The notes: a model not told the origin generated them from the sequence alone. Positions 41,129 to 51,667 are shown, counted from the stretch's first letter. The stretch: DNA of 64,000 nt from Bacillus_BA fengqiuensis (GCA_030813035.1 JAUSTV010000003.1), one strand, 5' to 3'. Numbers and translations: made by a program.

Positions 41129-41929
41129 TTATTGTTCGCCGCCAAACCATTTCACGATTAATTTGTCTACTTCGCCATTTTCTTTCATTTCATTTAACAC
41201 ACGGTTGAATTCTGTTGTTAGCTCGCTTTCTTTAGGAAATGCGATGGCAGAACCCGCTTCTTCCTCATTCTTATCTTCAATGACAAAACCAGTCATCTCT
41301 TTATCTTGTTCAAAGAAACCTTTCGCCACTGTGTCTTCAATGATTGCAGCATCAAAGCGGCCTGATTTCATTTCTTGCACTAATTCCGGAATGCGGTTGC
41401 GGTTTTCAATTTTAATGTTTACCTGTTCTTTAATTTCTTCCGCTTTTCCTTCTTGGATGGAACCTACTTGTACACCTACCGTTTTTCCTTTTAGATCTTC
41501 CAGCGTCTTAATTCCGCTGTCTTTCGGTGTGACAATCATATGTTTTGCCTCATAATAAACATCTGAAAAATCAACATTCTGCTTGCGTTCTTCTGTCGGT
41601 GTCATACCAGCTAATACAAAATCCACCTTACCCGCTTGAATGGCAGGAATAAGTCCGTTGAAATCGATATCCTGCACTTCGACTTCATAGCCAAGCTCTT
41701 TTGCGATCGCTTTTGCTAAATCTACGTCAAAACCGATAATTTCATCACTTTTTGCCGTATCAATGTATTCAAATGGCGGATAATCCGCAGATGTTCCCAT
41801 TGTTAATACCTTTTTCTCTTCTGCCTTTTCTCCTTCAGCCCCATTTGCTGAATCATCACTTGTACCGCATGCCGCCAGCATTCCAATCACAAGCATACTC
41901 ATCATGATCAATGATAGCCATTTTTTCAT
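41129..41929 (-). CDS. artP: Arginine ABC transporter substrate-binding lipoprotein
   Basis: A 266-residue extracellular solute-binding protein (family 3). The lipobox LAAC puts the lipidated Cys at residue 21. The binding-protein signature GFDVDLAKAIAKELG and GTSADYPPFEY are present. It matches YqiX (ArtP), which binds arginine. First gene of the operon. The AT-rich 41930-42193 interval shows no gene and no clear ArgR box. Confidence 0.92.
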   Translation of the reverse strand: MKKWLSLIMMSMLVIGMLAACGTSDDSANGAEGEKAEEKKVLTMGTSADYPPFEYIDTAKSDEIIGFDVDLAKAIAKELGYEVEVQDIDFNGLIPAIQAGKVDFVLAGMTPTEERKQNVDFSDVYYEAKHMIVTPKDSGIKTLEDLKGKTVGVQVGSIQEGKAEEIKEQVNIKIENRNRIPELVQEMKSGRFDAAIIEDTVAKGFFEQDKEMTGFVIEDKNEEEAGSAIAFPKESELTTEFNRVLNEMKENGEVDKLIVKWFGGEQ

Positions 41930-42156
41930 GACTTTGCCCCCTCGACCTTTTTAAATTTTTTTAAAATTCAATAATATTATGAAATAAGTTTGTGGCTATT
42001 GCAAGCATCATTTCAACAAATATATCTTTATTCAACAAGATGTATTTTATCACATTCTTATAATTATGCAAACTTATTTTTAAATATAGATTAACCATAT
42101 TATCGTATTAATATTACTATTTTAAAAAAGTAAAAACCCTCAATTTCTCCAATATA

Positions 42157-42192
42157 AAAGACGGTCACCCCTAATAGAGGCAACCGTCCTTT
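42157..42192 (-). terminator. Terminator of brxB
   Basis: GACGGT/ACCGTC stem with an interrupted G/C-rich upper part, followed on the minus strand by T4. Confidence 0.7.
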
Positions 42193-42193
42193 T

Positions 42194-42631
42194 TTACACT
42201 TCTTCACAATATTGATCAAAAGCTTGTTGAAGTTTTGTCACAACAGACATTGGATCATGCCCTTCAATTTCATGACGTTCAACCATCGTCATTAACTTTC
42301 CATCTTTTAATAAAGCAAAAGATGGGGAGGATGGCGGATAACCGACAAAATAATCACGGGCATGCGCTGTTGCTTCTTTATCTTGTCCTGCAAATACCGT
42401 CGCTAAATGGTCTGGACGCTTATCATAATGAACAGCATGGGCTGCAGCCGGTCTGGCAATGCCCCCTGCGCACCCACAAACGGAATTGATCATCACTAGA
42501 GTCGTACCATCCTTTTTAAACGCCTCTTCTACATCTTCCGGTGTTTTAAGTTCTGTATAACCAGCCGCCGTAATTTCTTGACGCGCTTGTCTTACAATAT
42601 CATTCATGAATAAATTGAAATCAATATTCAT
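42194..42631 (-). CDS. brxB: Bacilliredoxin BrxB
   Basis: A 145-residue thioredoxin-fold protein with the bacilliredoxin CGC motif (Cys52-Gly-Cys54 in NSVCGCAGG). BrxB (YqiW) removes bacillithiol from S-bacillithiolated proteins after oxidative stress. The organism therefore probably makes bacillithiol. It is monocistronic and sits between the art operon and meaB. Confidence 0.94.
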   Translation of the reverse strand: MNIDFNLFMNDIVRQARQEITAAGYTELKTPEDVEEAFKKDGTTLVMINSVCGCAGGIARPAAAHAVHYDKRPDHLATVFAGQDKEATAHARDYFVGYPPSSPSFALLKDGKLMTMVERHEIEGHDPMSVVTKLQQAFDQYCEEV

Positions 42632-42780
42632 CTTGAAAACCTCCTCTATATTTGCGCAATATCATCATACCAAGGATCCGTAAGCATTTTCAAACAAATA
42701 ATCTTTTTTAGAAAGAGGTTTAAACCTTTTTCTTCCTGGTAATAATAATAGTACATCTAAATCCATACCCCTAAACTCCC

Positions 42781-42826
42781 AAAAAAGATGAGGTTATGCA
42801 GCTAGCTGCATAACCTCATCTTTTTT
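42781..42826. terminator. Terminator of meaB, loopless 46-bp perfect palindrome
   Basis: Two 23-bp arms meet without spacer at 42803/42804 (GCAGCT-AGCTGC) and end in A6/T6, two bases after the meaB stop. Confidence 0.88.
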
Positions 42827-42828
42827 AA

Positions 42829-43821
42829 TTATTTTTCTTGTTCATATGCCCGAATGAGACAGTCAACCGCCTCTGATACTGTCATTTCTCTATTCATCAT
42901 TTTTGTTTCTACCATCGGCAACATGCTTTTTATGCTCTCATTTCCATAAAACGAAGCATATAGATACTCTGAAACCATCGCTTCAAGCCAATACTTCATC
43001 TGCTTGTCTCTTTTCTCTGTCAAAAATCCATGTTGACGGCAATACGTTACATACTGCTGAACATTGTTCCACACTTCTTCAATCCCTTCTTTATAAAGGG
43101 CAGAACATGTAAGCACCTTCGTGTACCAACCTTTTGTTGTCGACTGAAGAAAATGTAAAATGGTTTCATATTCTTGTTTCGTCACCAATGCTTTTTTCAA
43201 GTTATCTCCGTCTGCTTTATTGATACAAATTAAATCAGCCAGCTCCATAATGCCTTTTTTCATTCCTTGAAGCTCATCTCCCGCTCCGGTTAACGCGAGA
43301 AGCAAGAATAGATCGACCATATCTTTGACAATCGTTTCTCCTTGCCCGACCCCCAATGTTTCAACGATGATGACATCAAAACCGGCGGCTTCACAAAGTA
43401 GAATCGATTCCCTCGTCTTCCGGTGCACTCCCCCAAGCTTGCCTTGAGAAGGGGAAGGACGAATAAAAGCTTGGGGGTGGCGGGAGAGCTCTTCCATTCT
43501 CGTTTTATCTCCCAAAATGCTCCCGCCTGTAATGGTACTGCTTGGATCGACAGCCAGTACCGCCACTTTATGGCCCAATCCGCATAAATACATGCCAAAC
43601 GCTTCAATAAACGTGCTTTTCCCTGCACCGGGTACCCCCGTAATGCCAATTCTTACCGACTTCCCGGCATGTGGAGCAATCCGCTTCAGCACATCCTGCC
43701 CTTTCTGAAAATGACGGGGAGCATTGCTTTCGATTAGCGTAATGGCCTGTGCGAGCATCGCTCGATTATGTTGTAAAACACCTTCTACATACTCCTCAAC
43801 CGTTTTCTCTTTTCTCATCAT
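42829..43821 (-). CDS. meaB: Methylmalonyl-CoA mutase-associated GTPase MeaB
   Basis: A 330-residue G3E-family GTPase with P-loop GVPGAGKST, VDPSS, the ETLGVGQGE switch region (usual VETVGVGQ) and NKADGDN. MeaB protects methylmalonyl-CoA mutase and gates its cobalamin loading. Start ATG 43821 (or the adjacent 43818) has GGAG upstream. It overlaps the end of mutB by 26 bp, indicating tight coupling. Confidence 0.93.
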   Translation of the reverse strand: MMRKEKTVEEYVEGVLQHNRAMLAQAITLIESNAPRHFQKGQDVLKRIAPHAGKSVRIGITGVPGAGKSTFIEAFGMYLCGLGHKVAVLAVDPSSTITGGSILGDKTRMEELSRHPQAFIRPSPSQGKLGGVHRKTRESILLCEAAGFDVIIVETLGVGQGETIVKDMVDLFLLLALTGAGDELQGMKKGIMELADLICINKADGDNLKKALVTKQEYETILHFLQSTTKGWYTKVLTCSALYKEGIEEVWNNVQQYVTYCRQHGFLTEKRDKQMKYWLEAMVSEYLYASFYGNESIKSMLPMVETKMMNREMTVSEAVDCLIRAYEQEK

Positions 43822-46003
43822 GCCACTCCGTTTCCTCATACCCAAGTCGTTTTTTGATTTCAAGCAGCACTTGTTTGGCAGCATTCGGAATAACGGTACC
43901 AGGGCCAAAAATCGCCGATGCCCCGTTTTGCAGCAAAAACTCGTAATCTTGCTGAGGAATGACTCCCCCTACCACGACGACAATATCTTCACGCTCATGT
44001 TTTTTCAACGCTGCAATTAATTGGGGCAATAGGGTCTTATGCCCTGCGGCCAATGAGCTCATCCCAATGGCGTGAACATCGTTTTCCACCGCTTGAACGG
44101 CCGTTTCTTCCGGAGTTTGAAACAGTGGTCCGATATCAACGTCAAAACCCAAATCGGCAAAAGCAGTAGAAATGACTTTCGCTCCACGATCATGCCCGTC
44201 CTGGCCCATCTTAGCAATCAGTATTCGCGGCCGGCGGCCCTCTTCTTCTGCAAATCTCACCGTCATCTCTTGTACGTCTTTAATTTGCTCTTCGTATGCG
44301 AACTCCGAGCTATATACTCCACTAATAGAGCGGATGGTCGCAGTATGCCGTTTGGCGACCTTCTCAATCGCTTCGGAAATTTCTCCAAGCGTCGCTCTGG
44401 CACGGGCCGCTTCCACCGCTAGAGCCAGTAAATTGCCTTCGCCCGTCTCTGCCGCTTCCGTAATGGCCCTCAACGTTTCTTCTACTCGCCTATGATTTCT
44501 TGAAGCACGAAGCTCTTCCAGCCGCTTCATTTGCTTCAGGCGAACAGCCGTATTATCAATGTCTAAGATGTCGAGCGGCTGCTCATTTTTTACTCGATAT
44601 TTATTGACTCCAATAATCGTCTCTATTCCAGAATCGATTTTCGCTTGACGTCTTGCCGCCGCTTCCTCAATTCTCATTTTCGGAATTCCCGTTTCAATGG
44701 CTTTCGCCATGCCTCCAAGCTGCTCGATTTCCTCCATATGTGCCCATGCACGGTTCACGAGCTCATTTGTCAATGATTCTACATAGTAAGAACCGCCCCA
44801 TGGATCAATGACATTGCAAATCCCTGTTTCATCTTGCAAATACAACTGAGTATTTCGGGCAATTCTCGCTGAAAAATCGGTTGGAAGAGCAATCGCTTCA
44901 TCCAGTGCGTTCGTATGCAGCGACTGTGTATGGCCAAGTGTTGCCGCCAATGCTTCTAAGCATGTACGAATCACATTGTTATATGGATCTTGTTCCGTCA
45001 AGCTCCAGCCTGACGTTTGGGAGTGTGTGCGTAAGGCGAGTGATTTGGAACTTTTGGGATTGAACTGCTTCATGAGCTTTGCCCACAAGAGGCGGGCCGC
45101 CCTCATTTTTGCCACTTCCATAAAATAGTTCATGCCGATCGCCCAGAAGAATGACAACCTTGGGGCAAAAGAGTCAATATCGATTCCCGCTTTTAAACCC
45201 GTCCGAACATATTCCAATCCATCTGCCAATGTATAGGCAAGTTCAAGATCAGCAGGGGCGCCCGCTTCTTGCATATGATAACCAGAGATGCTGATGCTGT
45301 TAAACTTAGGCATATTTTGAGAAGTATACTCGAAAATATCCGCAATGATGCGCATCGACATATCCGGAGGGTAAATATAGGTGTTTCGTACCATGTACTC
45401 TTTTAAAATATCATTTTGGATGGTACCTGAAAGCTGCTCCAATTTCACCCCTTGTTCCTCTGCTGTCACGATGTAAAAAGCCATGACCGGCAGTACCGCT
45501 CCATTCATCGTCATCGAAACAGACATCTGATCGAGCGGGATGCCGTCAAATAACACCTTCATGTCCAAAATGGAATCAATGGCAACACCGGCCTTCCCCA
45601 CATCTCCCACAACGCGTGGATGATCAGAGTCGTAGCCGCGATGGGTTGCTAAATCGAATGCAACGGACAATCCTTTTTGACCGGCAGCCAAGTTGCGACG
45701 GTAAAACGCATTGCTTTCTTCTGCCGTCGAATAGCCTGCGTATTGGCGAATCGTCCATGGCCGATTCACATACATCGTGGAATACGGCCCTCTTAAAAAC
45801 GGCGGCATCCCAGGAAGGAATTGAGGAAAATGAAGGGATTCAATATCTTCTTTTTTATATAGGGCCTTCACATCGATTCGCTCATTTGTTTGAAAGGTAA
45901 ATGCATCATAATCGGCGGATGTTTCTTTTTTCTCTTCTTTACCTCGTACATTTCTCGATTCTTCATAAAATGAAATTCGATTAAAGTCAGGCTTCTGATA
46001 CAT
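43796..46003 (-). CDS. mutB: Methylmalonyl-CoA mutase large subunit
   Basis: A 735-residue catalytic subunit. The TIM-barrel domain (GPYSTMYVNRPWTIRQYAG substrate region) is followed by a C-terminal cobalamin-binding domain with the base-off ligand motif DGHDRG. It converts (R)-methylmalonyl-CoA to succinyl-CoA using adenosylcobalamin. Its ATG is directly adjacent to the mutA stop. Confidence 0.96.
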   Translation of the reverse strand: MYQKPDFNRISFYEESRNVRGKEEKKETSADYDAFTFQTNERIDVKALYKKEDIESLHFPQFLPGMPPFLRGPYSTMYVNRPWTIRQYAGYSTAEESNAFYRRNLAAGQKGLSVAFDLATHRGYDSDHPRVVGDVGKAGVAIDSILDMKVLFDGIPLDQMSVSMTMNGAVLPVMAFYIVTAEEQGVKLEQLSGTIQNDILKEYMVRNTYIYPPDMSMRIIADIFEYTSQNMPKFNSISISGYHMQEAGAPADLELAYTLADGLEYVRTGLKAGIDIDSFAPRLSFFWAIGMNYFMEVAKMRAARLLWAKLMKQFNPKSSKSLALRTHSQTSGWSLTEQDPYNNVIRTCLEALAATLGHTQSLHTNALDEAIALPTDFSARIARNTQLYLQDETGICNVIDPWGGSYYVESLTNELVNRAWAHMEEIEQLGGMAKAIETGIPKMRIEEAAARRQAKIDSGIETIIGVNKYRVKNEQPLDILDIDNTAVRLKQMKRLEELRASRNHRRVEETLRAITEAAETGEGNLLALAVEAARARATLGEISEAIEKVAKRHTATIRSISGVYSSEFAYEEQIKDVQEMTVRFAEEEGRRPRILIAKMGQDGHDRGAKVISTAFADLGFDVDIGPLFQTPEETAVQAVENDVHAIGMSSLAAGHKTLLPQLIAALKKHEREDIVVVVGGVIPQQDYEFLLQNGASAIFGPGTVIPNAAKQVLLEIKKRLGYEETEWHDEKRENG

Positions 46004-48079
46004 TCAATCCACCTCCAGGTGATTCATTAATTCGTTCAAGAGGAAAATCGCGTTTGTATTCGGTTCAATGATCCCCTTAGCTCCATTGTTGACGAAAACC
46101 TCCCGCCGCTCCTCAATCTGTTTTCCGCTCATATATACATGCTTATGAGCAGATGTAAGCTCGTGGATGATTTCTAAACCTAACTCTTCATAAAGCTCAT
46201 CCGTTCCACATAGAACCCATATGTTCCCTTCCTGCTCACTGCACCACCGGATGGTTTCATGAACTGAATAAAGAGAATCACTTTGATTGACGATAAATCC
46301 TCCCGATCCGAAGAAAGAGTGAGCGAGATCAATTCTCGACTTGCATTCTTTTTCATGGCCAAGGACCACAAGGTGAACAGTCGCTGGAAGTGAGTTTTCC
46401 GTCAGCTTTTCTAACTTCTCCCTTAATTCCTCAAACTCTGCGCTTTTTCGCCAATTTGAAATGGGTTCAATCGTTTCTTGTACTGATGATTGTGTAATTT
46501 GCTCCATCAAGGATCCGATGGTGGCCCCTTTTAAGAAGGCCCCCTTAAATGCTTCTATGGAGACATGCTCTACCGTGAGCGATTCATTCAAAATAGCTTT
46601 CAATCGGTTCACACGCTGTTCGTAAAAAGCGACATAATCAAACTTGTTCCTGTCATACAAACGCTCATTCACTTGTGTATAATGCGTAATGCCGACTACA
46701 CGATTCACACGTGTCTCAACATCTTCCCTTCGTTTATTAAGCACAGCCTTCAGCTGACATTGGATAAACTGCTGCTTCAACGCTGTTGACATGCCGCCTT
46801 TGTCTTCAATTTGCTGAAATAAATGCCAGGCCTTTTCCGCAAGTTCAGTCGTTAAAGATTCCACATACCATGAACCTCCGGCCGGATCGATTACTTTTGT
46901 CAAATACGCTTCTTCACTTAAAATAAGTTGGGTATTGCGGGCAATTCGCTGTGAAAATTCATTGGAAGGCTGAATGAGAGCATCGAATGGAGTAACATGC
47001 AGGCTGTCTATTCCCCCAGCCACTGCAGCAAACGCTTCGACTGTCCCCCGAAGCATATTCGTATAAGCGTCATACTTTGTTTTAGTGGTGCGGGATGTTT
47101 TCGCATGAATGTAAGGTGTGTATTGGCCGCTTTCCCCTCCAAAAGCGGCAATCATTTTCGTCCACAACAATTTGAAGGCACGGAGCTTGGCAGTCTCCAT
47201 GAATAATTGGGAGCCCACTCCAAACGCAAACGAAAAATGGGGCAATATTTCTTGAAGCGATAATCCTTCCCTCAAAAGAACATCAATATATTCCACTGCT
47301 GTAGCAATGGCAAAAGCGAGTTCTTGGACAGCATTCGCCCCTCCGTTATGGTATACCTCTGTATCTACTACAATTGTTTTAAGCCTCGGGGCGTAATGGT
47401 TGGCCCACTTCACATTTTCTAACATATGTTTATACATGTGCGAAAGGGATAGCGGTGAAGAACCGATTTCTGCTAAAGAAGCAAGCGGATCTATCCCGAT
47501 GATTCCCTCTATATCTTTCGTTGAAAACCCTTCTTTTTCGGCATAGGCTGCCATTAATGACAAGAGGGGCAAAACCGTAAAGTTCGTGACCATATGAAGA
47601 GGTGTTTGTTCCAAATCAATATCTTTCAGTAGTTTTTCTATATCCTGCAAACAACTAACCGGAACACCGTTACCTACTTGTTCTAAAGAAGCTTTATGGG
47701 AATCCAGCCCCCGTTTGGTTGCTTGATCCAATTGAATCGCCAACATCGTCTGACCTCTTTTTAAGGCGGACACAGCCAACCGATTTGTTTCTTCGATTAA
47801 CGGATGATTGATTTCTTGGGCAACCCTCCACGCTTTTTTTACATAGCCTGTTTGGCTGCTTCCCCTTACAAGGGATCCTTCACCAGGCAAATCGTCAATA
47901 TGTACGGACGATGACACATCCCCTGCTAAATAAAGCGGTTTCAAAAAGATTTCTTCATAGGTGTTTGTGTGAAGTGAAGCGACGCTCTTCCCTTTTAATG
48001 TTCGCTCTACTTCTTTCTTCCACTCTTCCGCACTCACGGCAGCAAATTCATCGAACGATACTCCGATTGTTGGTTTCAT
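46004..48079 (-). CDS. mutA: Methylmalonyl-CoA mutase small subunit
   Basis: A 691-residue paralogue of MutB that lacks the DxHxxG cobalamin motif in its C-terminal domain, as in known heterodimeric mutases where the small subunit is structural. The barrel region keeps SRTTKTKYDAYTNMLRGT and AGGSWYVESLT. Start 48079 has GGGGG 7 bases upstream; a GTG one codon earlier is less likely. First gene of mutA-mutB-meaB. Confidence 0.94.
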   Translation of the reverse strand: MKPTIGVSFDEFAAVSAEEWKKEVERTLKGKSVASLHTNTYEEIFLKPLYLAGDVSSSVHIDDLPGEGSLVRGSSQTGYVKKAWRVAQEINHPLIEETNRLAVSALKRGQTMLAIQLDQATKRGLDSHKASLEQVGNGVPVSCLQDIEKLLKDIDLEQTPLHMVTNFTVLPLLSLMAAYAEKEGFSTKDIEGIIGIDPLASLAEIGSSPLSLSHMYKHMLENVKWANHYAPRLKTIVVDTEVYHNGGANAVQELAFAIATAVEYIDVLLREGLSLQEILPHFSFAFGVGSQLFMETAKLRAFKLLWTKMIAAFGGESGQYTPYIHAKTSRTTKTKYDAYTNMLRGTVEAFAAVAGGIDSLHVTPFDALIQPSNEFSQRIARNTQLILSEEAYLTKVIDPAGGSWYVESLTTELAEKAWHLFQQIEDKGGMSTALKQQFIQCQLKAVLNKRREDVETRVNRVVGITHYTQVNERLYDRNKFDYVAFYEQRVNRLKAILNESLTVEHVSIEAFKGAFLKGATIGSLMEQITQSSVQETIEPISNWRKSAEFEELREKLEKLTENSLPATVHLVVLGHEKECKSRIDLAHSFFGSGGFIVNQSDSLYSVHETIRWCSEQEGNIWVLCGTDELYEELGLEIIHELTSAHKHVYMSGKQIEERREVFVNNGAKGIIEPNTNAIFLLNELMNHLEVD

Positions 48080-48182
48080 CACATATCCCCCTTCGCCTCC
48101 AATTAATCAGAATAGTTAAAAATATCCTGTACTTTCATCTTAATATAACCTCGCCAAAATTATCAACGAACAAATTACGAAA

Positions 48183-48335
48183 AGAGGATGACTCAAAAGG
48201 GTAAAAACAAACCCTTTTGAGTCATCCTCCTGACAGGCCCCGTCATGAAAACCCAGTAAAATCAAAGGATTATGTGACGGAGCCTGTCAGTAAAAAATCA
48301 GTTTTTGAGTTTTATCAGAGACTCATGGAACAGCT
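48183..48335 (+). repeat. Two-hairpin repeat, family D copy 2
   Basis: A perfect 18-bp first hairpin (48184-48201/48212-48229) and a second 16-bp stem with one mismatch (48230-48245/48275-48290) around the loop segment CCCAGTAAAATCAA, then a tail like copy 1. On the minus strand the first hairpin followed by TTTTC can terminate the bkd operon. It fills the bkdB-mutA gap. Confidence 0.85.
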
Positions 48336-48382
48336 ACGTTAATGTGGGATATACATGCGGGAGGCCATATACCAAAACCATT

Positions 48383-49657
48383 TTAGTAAATAGAAGTGCG
48401 GTCAGCTGAAATGGTTTCGACAATTTCTTTTACTCTTGCCAAAAACTTCCCGCAAACTAATCCGTCCAAGACACGGTGATCGAGCGACAAACATAAGTTA
48501 ACCATATCCCTTACTGCAATCATGCCATTATTCATGACGACAGGGCGTTTTACAATGGACTCTATTTGCAAGATGGCAGCCTGCGGGTAGTTGATGATTC
48601 CCATGGATTGGACCGATCCAAACGAACCGGTATTATTGACCGTAAACGTCCCTCCCTGCATATCCTCAGGACGCAGCTTGTTGTTTCGCACTTTACCGGC
48701 CAATTCCGATATTTCACGCGCAATTCCTTTGATTGTTTTCTCATCAGCGTGCTTAATAACCGGGACGAATAAAGCGTCCTCTGTCGCTACTGCAATCGAA
48801 ATATGAATATCTTTCTTTTGGATAATGGTATCTCCTGCCCACATCGAATTGATCTGCGGGAATTCTTTTAACGCTTGAGCGACGGCTTTAACGAAAAAAG
48901 CAAAATACGTGAGGTTAAATCCTTCTTTTTTCTTAAACTCATCTTTGACCGCATTTCGGTATTCTACCAAATTCGTCGCATCTACTTCCACCATCGTCCA
49001 AGCATGCGGAATTTCGTGCTTGCTTCGCAGCATATTGGCTGCAATCGCTTTTCGAACACCCGAAATCGGAATCTCCGTATCCCCGGTCTGTAAAGCAGCT
49101 GCAGGAGCGACAGACGAAGGTTGTACCTGCGCCGTATCCTGAGCGGACTTTCGCTGGACAGGCTCTGTTTTTTCTACCTGTTTAGAAGCCTCGCCTACCG
49201 CCGAAATTTGGCCCGTTTCTATGACTTTCAATATATCCTTTCTCGTAATCCTTCCGCCCGCTCCCGTCCCTTCTATCTGTTCCAGATCAATGGAATGTTC
49301 TTGCGCCAGCTTCAGTACAGCAGGAGAATATCGACGCTTTTGGGACATATCCTTTTGCTCTTCAGGCTCTCTTATTTCTTCTTGTTTTTCTTCGACAGAA
49401 GAAAATGATACACTGCCCTCCACTTCTACCAAGCAGATCACTTCTCCTACTGCCAATGTATCACCTTCTTGGGCAGCGAGTTCCTTAATGATTCCCGAAA
49501 AAGACGAGGGAACTTCCGCATTCACCTTATCTGTCATCACTTCAGCAATGGGATCATATTTATTGATCCGATCTCCGGGTGAAACGAGCCACTTGCTTAT
49601 TGTTCCTTCCGTGACACTCTCCCCAAGCTGAGGCATGGTGAGTTTTTCAGTAGCCAT
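48383..49657 (-). CDS. bkdB: Branched-chain 2-oxoacid dehydrogenase E2 (dihydrolipoyl acyltransferase)
   Basis: A 424-residue E2 with lipoyl domain (lipoyl Lys in MTDKVNAEVPS), a linker, peripheral-subunit-binding domain (SPAVLKLAQEHSIDLEQIEG) and the acyltransferase core with catalytic HRVLDG. It accepts isobutyryl, isovaleryl and 2-methylbutyryl groups from E1 and passes them to CoA. Last gene of the bkd operon. Confidence 0.95.
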   Translation of the reverse strand: MATEKLTMPQLGESVTEGTISKWLVSPGDRINKYDPIAEVMTDKVNAEVPSSFSGIIKELAAQEGDTLAVGEVICLVEVEGSVSFSSVEEKQEEIREPEEQKDMSQKRRYSPAVLKLAQEHSIDLEQIEGTGAGGRITRKDILKVIETGQISAVGEASKQVEKTEPVQRKSAQDTAQVQPSSVAPAAALQTGDTEIPISGVRKAIAANMLRSKHEIPHAWTMVEVDATNLVEYRNAVKDEFKKKEGFNLTYFAFFVKAVAQALKEFPQINSMWAGDTIIQKKDIHISIAVATEDALFVPVIKHADEKTIKGIAREISELAGKVRNNKLRPEDMQGGTFTVNNTGSFGSVQSMGIINYPQAAILQIESIVKRPVVMNNGMIAVRDMVNLCLSLDHRVLDGLVCGKFLARVKEIVETISADRTSIY

Positions 49658-49674
49658 ACGTAAAACCTCCCTTG

Positions 49675-50658
49675 TTAAAACTCTGCTAATTCACGCATTG
49701 CTTTTTCGACTTTCTCAGGATTGAGCATAAAGAACTTTTCCATCGTAGGAGCGTATGGCATCGCTGGAATATCGGGACCAGCCAGCCGTTGAATCGGTGC
49801 ATCCAATTCAAAGAGACAATATTCGGCGATAATGGCAGCCACTTCGCTCATGATGCTGCCTTCTTTGTTATCTTCTGTGACCAGCAATACTTTACCTGTT
49901 TTAGAAGCCGCTTCAATAATGGCTTCTTTATCTAATGGATAGACGGTACGCAAATCGAGAATATGGGCGGAGATTCCGTCAGCAGCAAGCTTTTCTGCCG
50001 CTTGTAAAGCAAAGTGCACACATAATCCATATGTGATGACGGTAATGTCCTCACCTTCACGTTTTACATCCGCTTTGCCGATTGGCAAAACATAATCACC
50101 TTCCGGAACTTCCCCTTTAATTAATCGATAAGCCCGTTTATGTTCAAAGAATAAAACAGGGTCTTCATCTCGAATGGCCGCCTTCAGCAATCCTTTCACA
50201 TCATAAGGAGTAGATGGCATCACGATTTTCAAGCCCGGCTGGTTGGCAAACATCGCTTCCACGGATTGCGAATGATAAAGAGCTCCGTGTACCCCGCCGC
50301 CATACGGAGCCCGAATGGTAATGGGACAATTCCAGTCATTGTTGGAGCGATAGCGAATTCTTGCTGCTTCTGATACGATTTGGTTAACAGCCGGCATAAT
50401 GAAATCAGCGAATTGAATTTCAGCGATGGGACGCATGCCATACATCGCCGCTCCGATACCAACCCCTACAATAGCGGATTCGGCTAATGGGGTATCAATG
50501 ACGCGCTGTTCACCAAATTGTTCATATAATCCGTTTGTCGCTTTAAATACGCCGCCCTTTCGCCCGACATCCTCCCCAAGTACAAATACTTGGGAATCTC
50601 TTTCCATCTCTTCCCTTATCGCCATCGTGACAGCATCTATATATGAAATAACCGGCAT
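49675..50658 (-). CDS. bkdAB: Branched-chain 2-oxoacid dehydrogenase E1 beta
   Basis: A 327-residue transketolase-like E1 beta subunit, same length as B. subtilis BkdAB. Seen are GEDVGRKGGVFKAT, ADFIMPAVNQIVSEAA and RAPYGGGVHGALYHSQS. Start 50658 has GGAG 6 bases upstream; the longer frame overlaps bkdAA. It lies 13 bp after bkdAA. Confidence 0.95.
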   Translation of the reverse strand: MPVISYIDAVTMAIREEMERDSQVFVLGEDVGRKGGVFKATNGLYEQFGEQRVIDTPLAESAIVGVGIGAAMYGMRPIAEIQFADFIMPAVNQIVSEAARIRYRSNNDWNCPITIRAPYGGGVHGALYHSQSVEAMFANQPGLKIVMPSTPYDVKGLLKAAIRDEDPVLFFEHKRAYRLIKGEVPEGDYVLPIGKADVKREGEDITVITYGLCVHFALQAAEKLAADGISAHILDLRTVYPLDKEAIIEAASKTGKVLLVTEDNKEGSIMSEVAAIIAEYCLFELDAPIQRLAGPDIPAMPYAPTMEKFFMLNPEKVEKAMRELAEF

Positions 50659-50671
50659 CCTCTTCTCCCCC

Positions 50672-51667
50672 TCACTCTGCATACACATGCTTCAATGCAT
50701 AGTCAGCTTCCGCATATGGTGCGCTTTCCGCGTAATCTGTCGCTTCATCCACCATACTAGCCACCCTATTCATCAACTCTGCTTCCTTTTCATCCGTTAA
50801 AACTCCGGCCTCTTTTAAATAAACAGCAAATTTCCCAATCGGATCGTTCTGTTTGGCTTCAGTGCGCTCTTCTTCCGCCCGGTAGGCACGATCATCATCA
50901 TCACTTGAATGAGCCGTAAGTCGATACGATACAGCTTCAATCAGAGTTGGGCCCTCTCCTTTTCTCGCACGATCCGCCGCCTCTTTGACTGCTTGATAGA
51001 CTTCCAACGGATCTGTGCCGTCAACCGTGATTCCCGGCATCCCATATCCGATGGCACGATCGGACACTTTCTCGCAAGCAAGCTGCTTTTCAATTGGAAC
51101 TGAGATGGCGTATTTATTATTTTCACACATGAATATAACAGGAAGTTTATGAACACCGGCAAAGTTGGCCCCCTCATGGAAATCTCCTTGGTTGGAGGAT
51201 CCTTCACCAAATGTCACAAAGCTAACCAGGTCCTTCCCTCCCATTTTCGCGGCGAGCGCAATGCCGACTGCATGCGGAACTTGCGTCGTAACAGGAGAAG
51301 AGCCTGTCACGATTCGATATTTTTTACTGCCAAAGTGCCCCGGCATCTGACGTCCTCCCGAATTGGGATCCCCGGCCTTCGCAAATCCGGACAGCATGAT
51401 ATCTCTCGCTGTCTGGCCGAATGTCAAGACGACCCCCATGTCCCGATAATAAGGAAGAACATAATCTTTTTCTTTGTCCAGGGCAAAGGCAGCCCCCACT
51501 TGAGCCGCTTCCTGCCCCTGGCAGGAAATTACAAACGGAACTTTACCCGCTCGATTCAATAACCACATGCGCTCATCGATTTTCCGGGCTAACAGCATCG
51601 TTTCAAACATATGAATGACTTGCTCATCCTTTAATCCAAGTTCCTCATGACGTTTTACCATCGCCAT
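50672..51667 (-). CDS. bkdAA: Branched-chain 2-oxoacid dehydrogenase E1 alpha
   Basis: A 331-residue TPP-dependent E1 alpha with the thiamin-diphosphate motif GEGSSNQGDF ending CENN, and the phospho-loop-like region YRLTAHSSDDD. It decarboxylates 2-oxoisovalerate and its homologues. It lies 18 bp after lpdV. Confidence 0.95.
   Translation of the reverse strand: MAMVKRHEELGLKDEQVIHMFETMLLARKIDERMWLLNRAGKVPFVISCQGQEAAQVGAAFALDKEKDYVLPYYRDMGVVLTFGQTARDIMLSGFAKAGDPNSGGRQMPGHFGSKKYRIVTGSSPVTTQVPHAVGIALAAKMGGKDLVSFVTFGEGSSNQGDFHEGANFAGVHKLPVIFMCENNKYAISVPIEKQLACEKVSDRAIGYGMPGITVDGTDPLEVYQAVKEAADRARKGEGPTLIEAVSYRLTAHSSDDDDRAYRAEEERTEAKQNDPIGKFAVYLKEAGVLTDEKEAELMNRVASMVDEATDYAESAPYAEADYALKHVYAE

Noticed and set aside
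41930..42193. Possible ArgR boxes upstream of artP
   Set aside because: Only weak matches to the palindromic consensus in a very AT-rich region.
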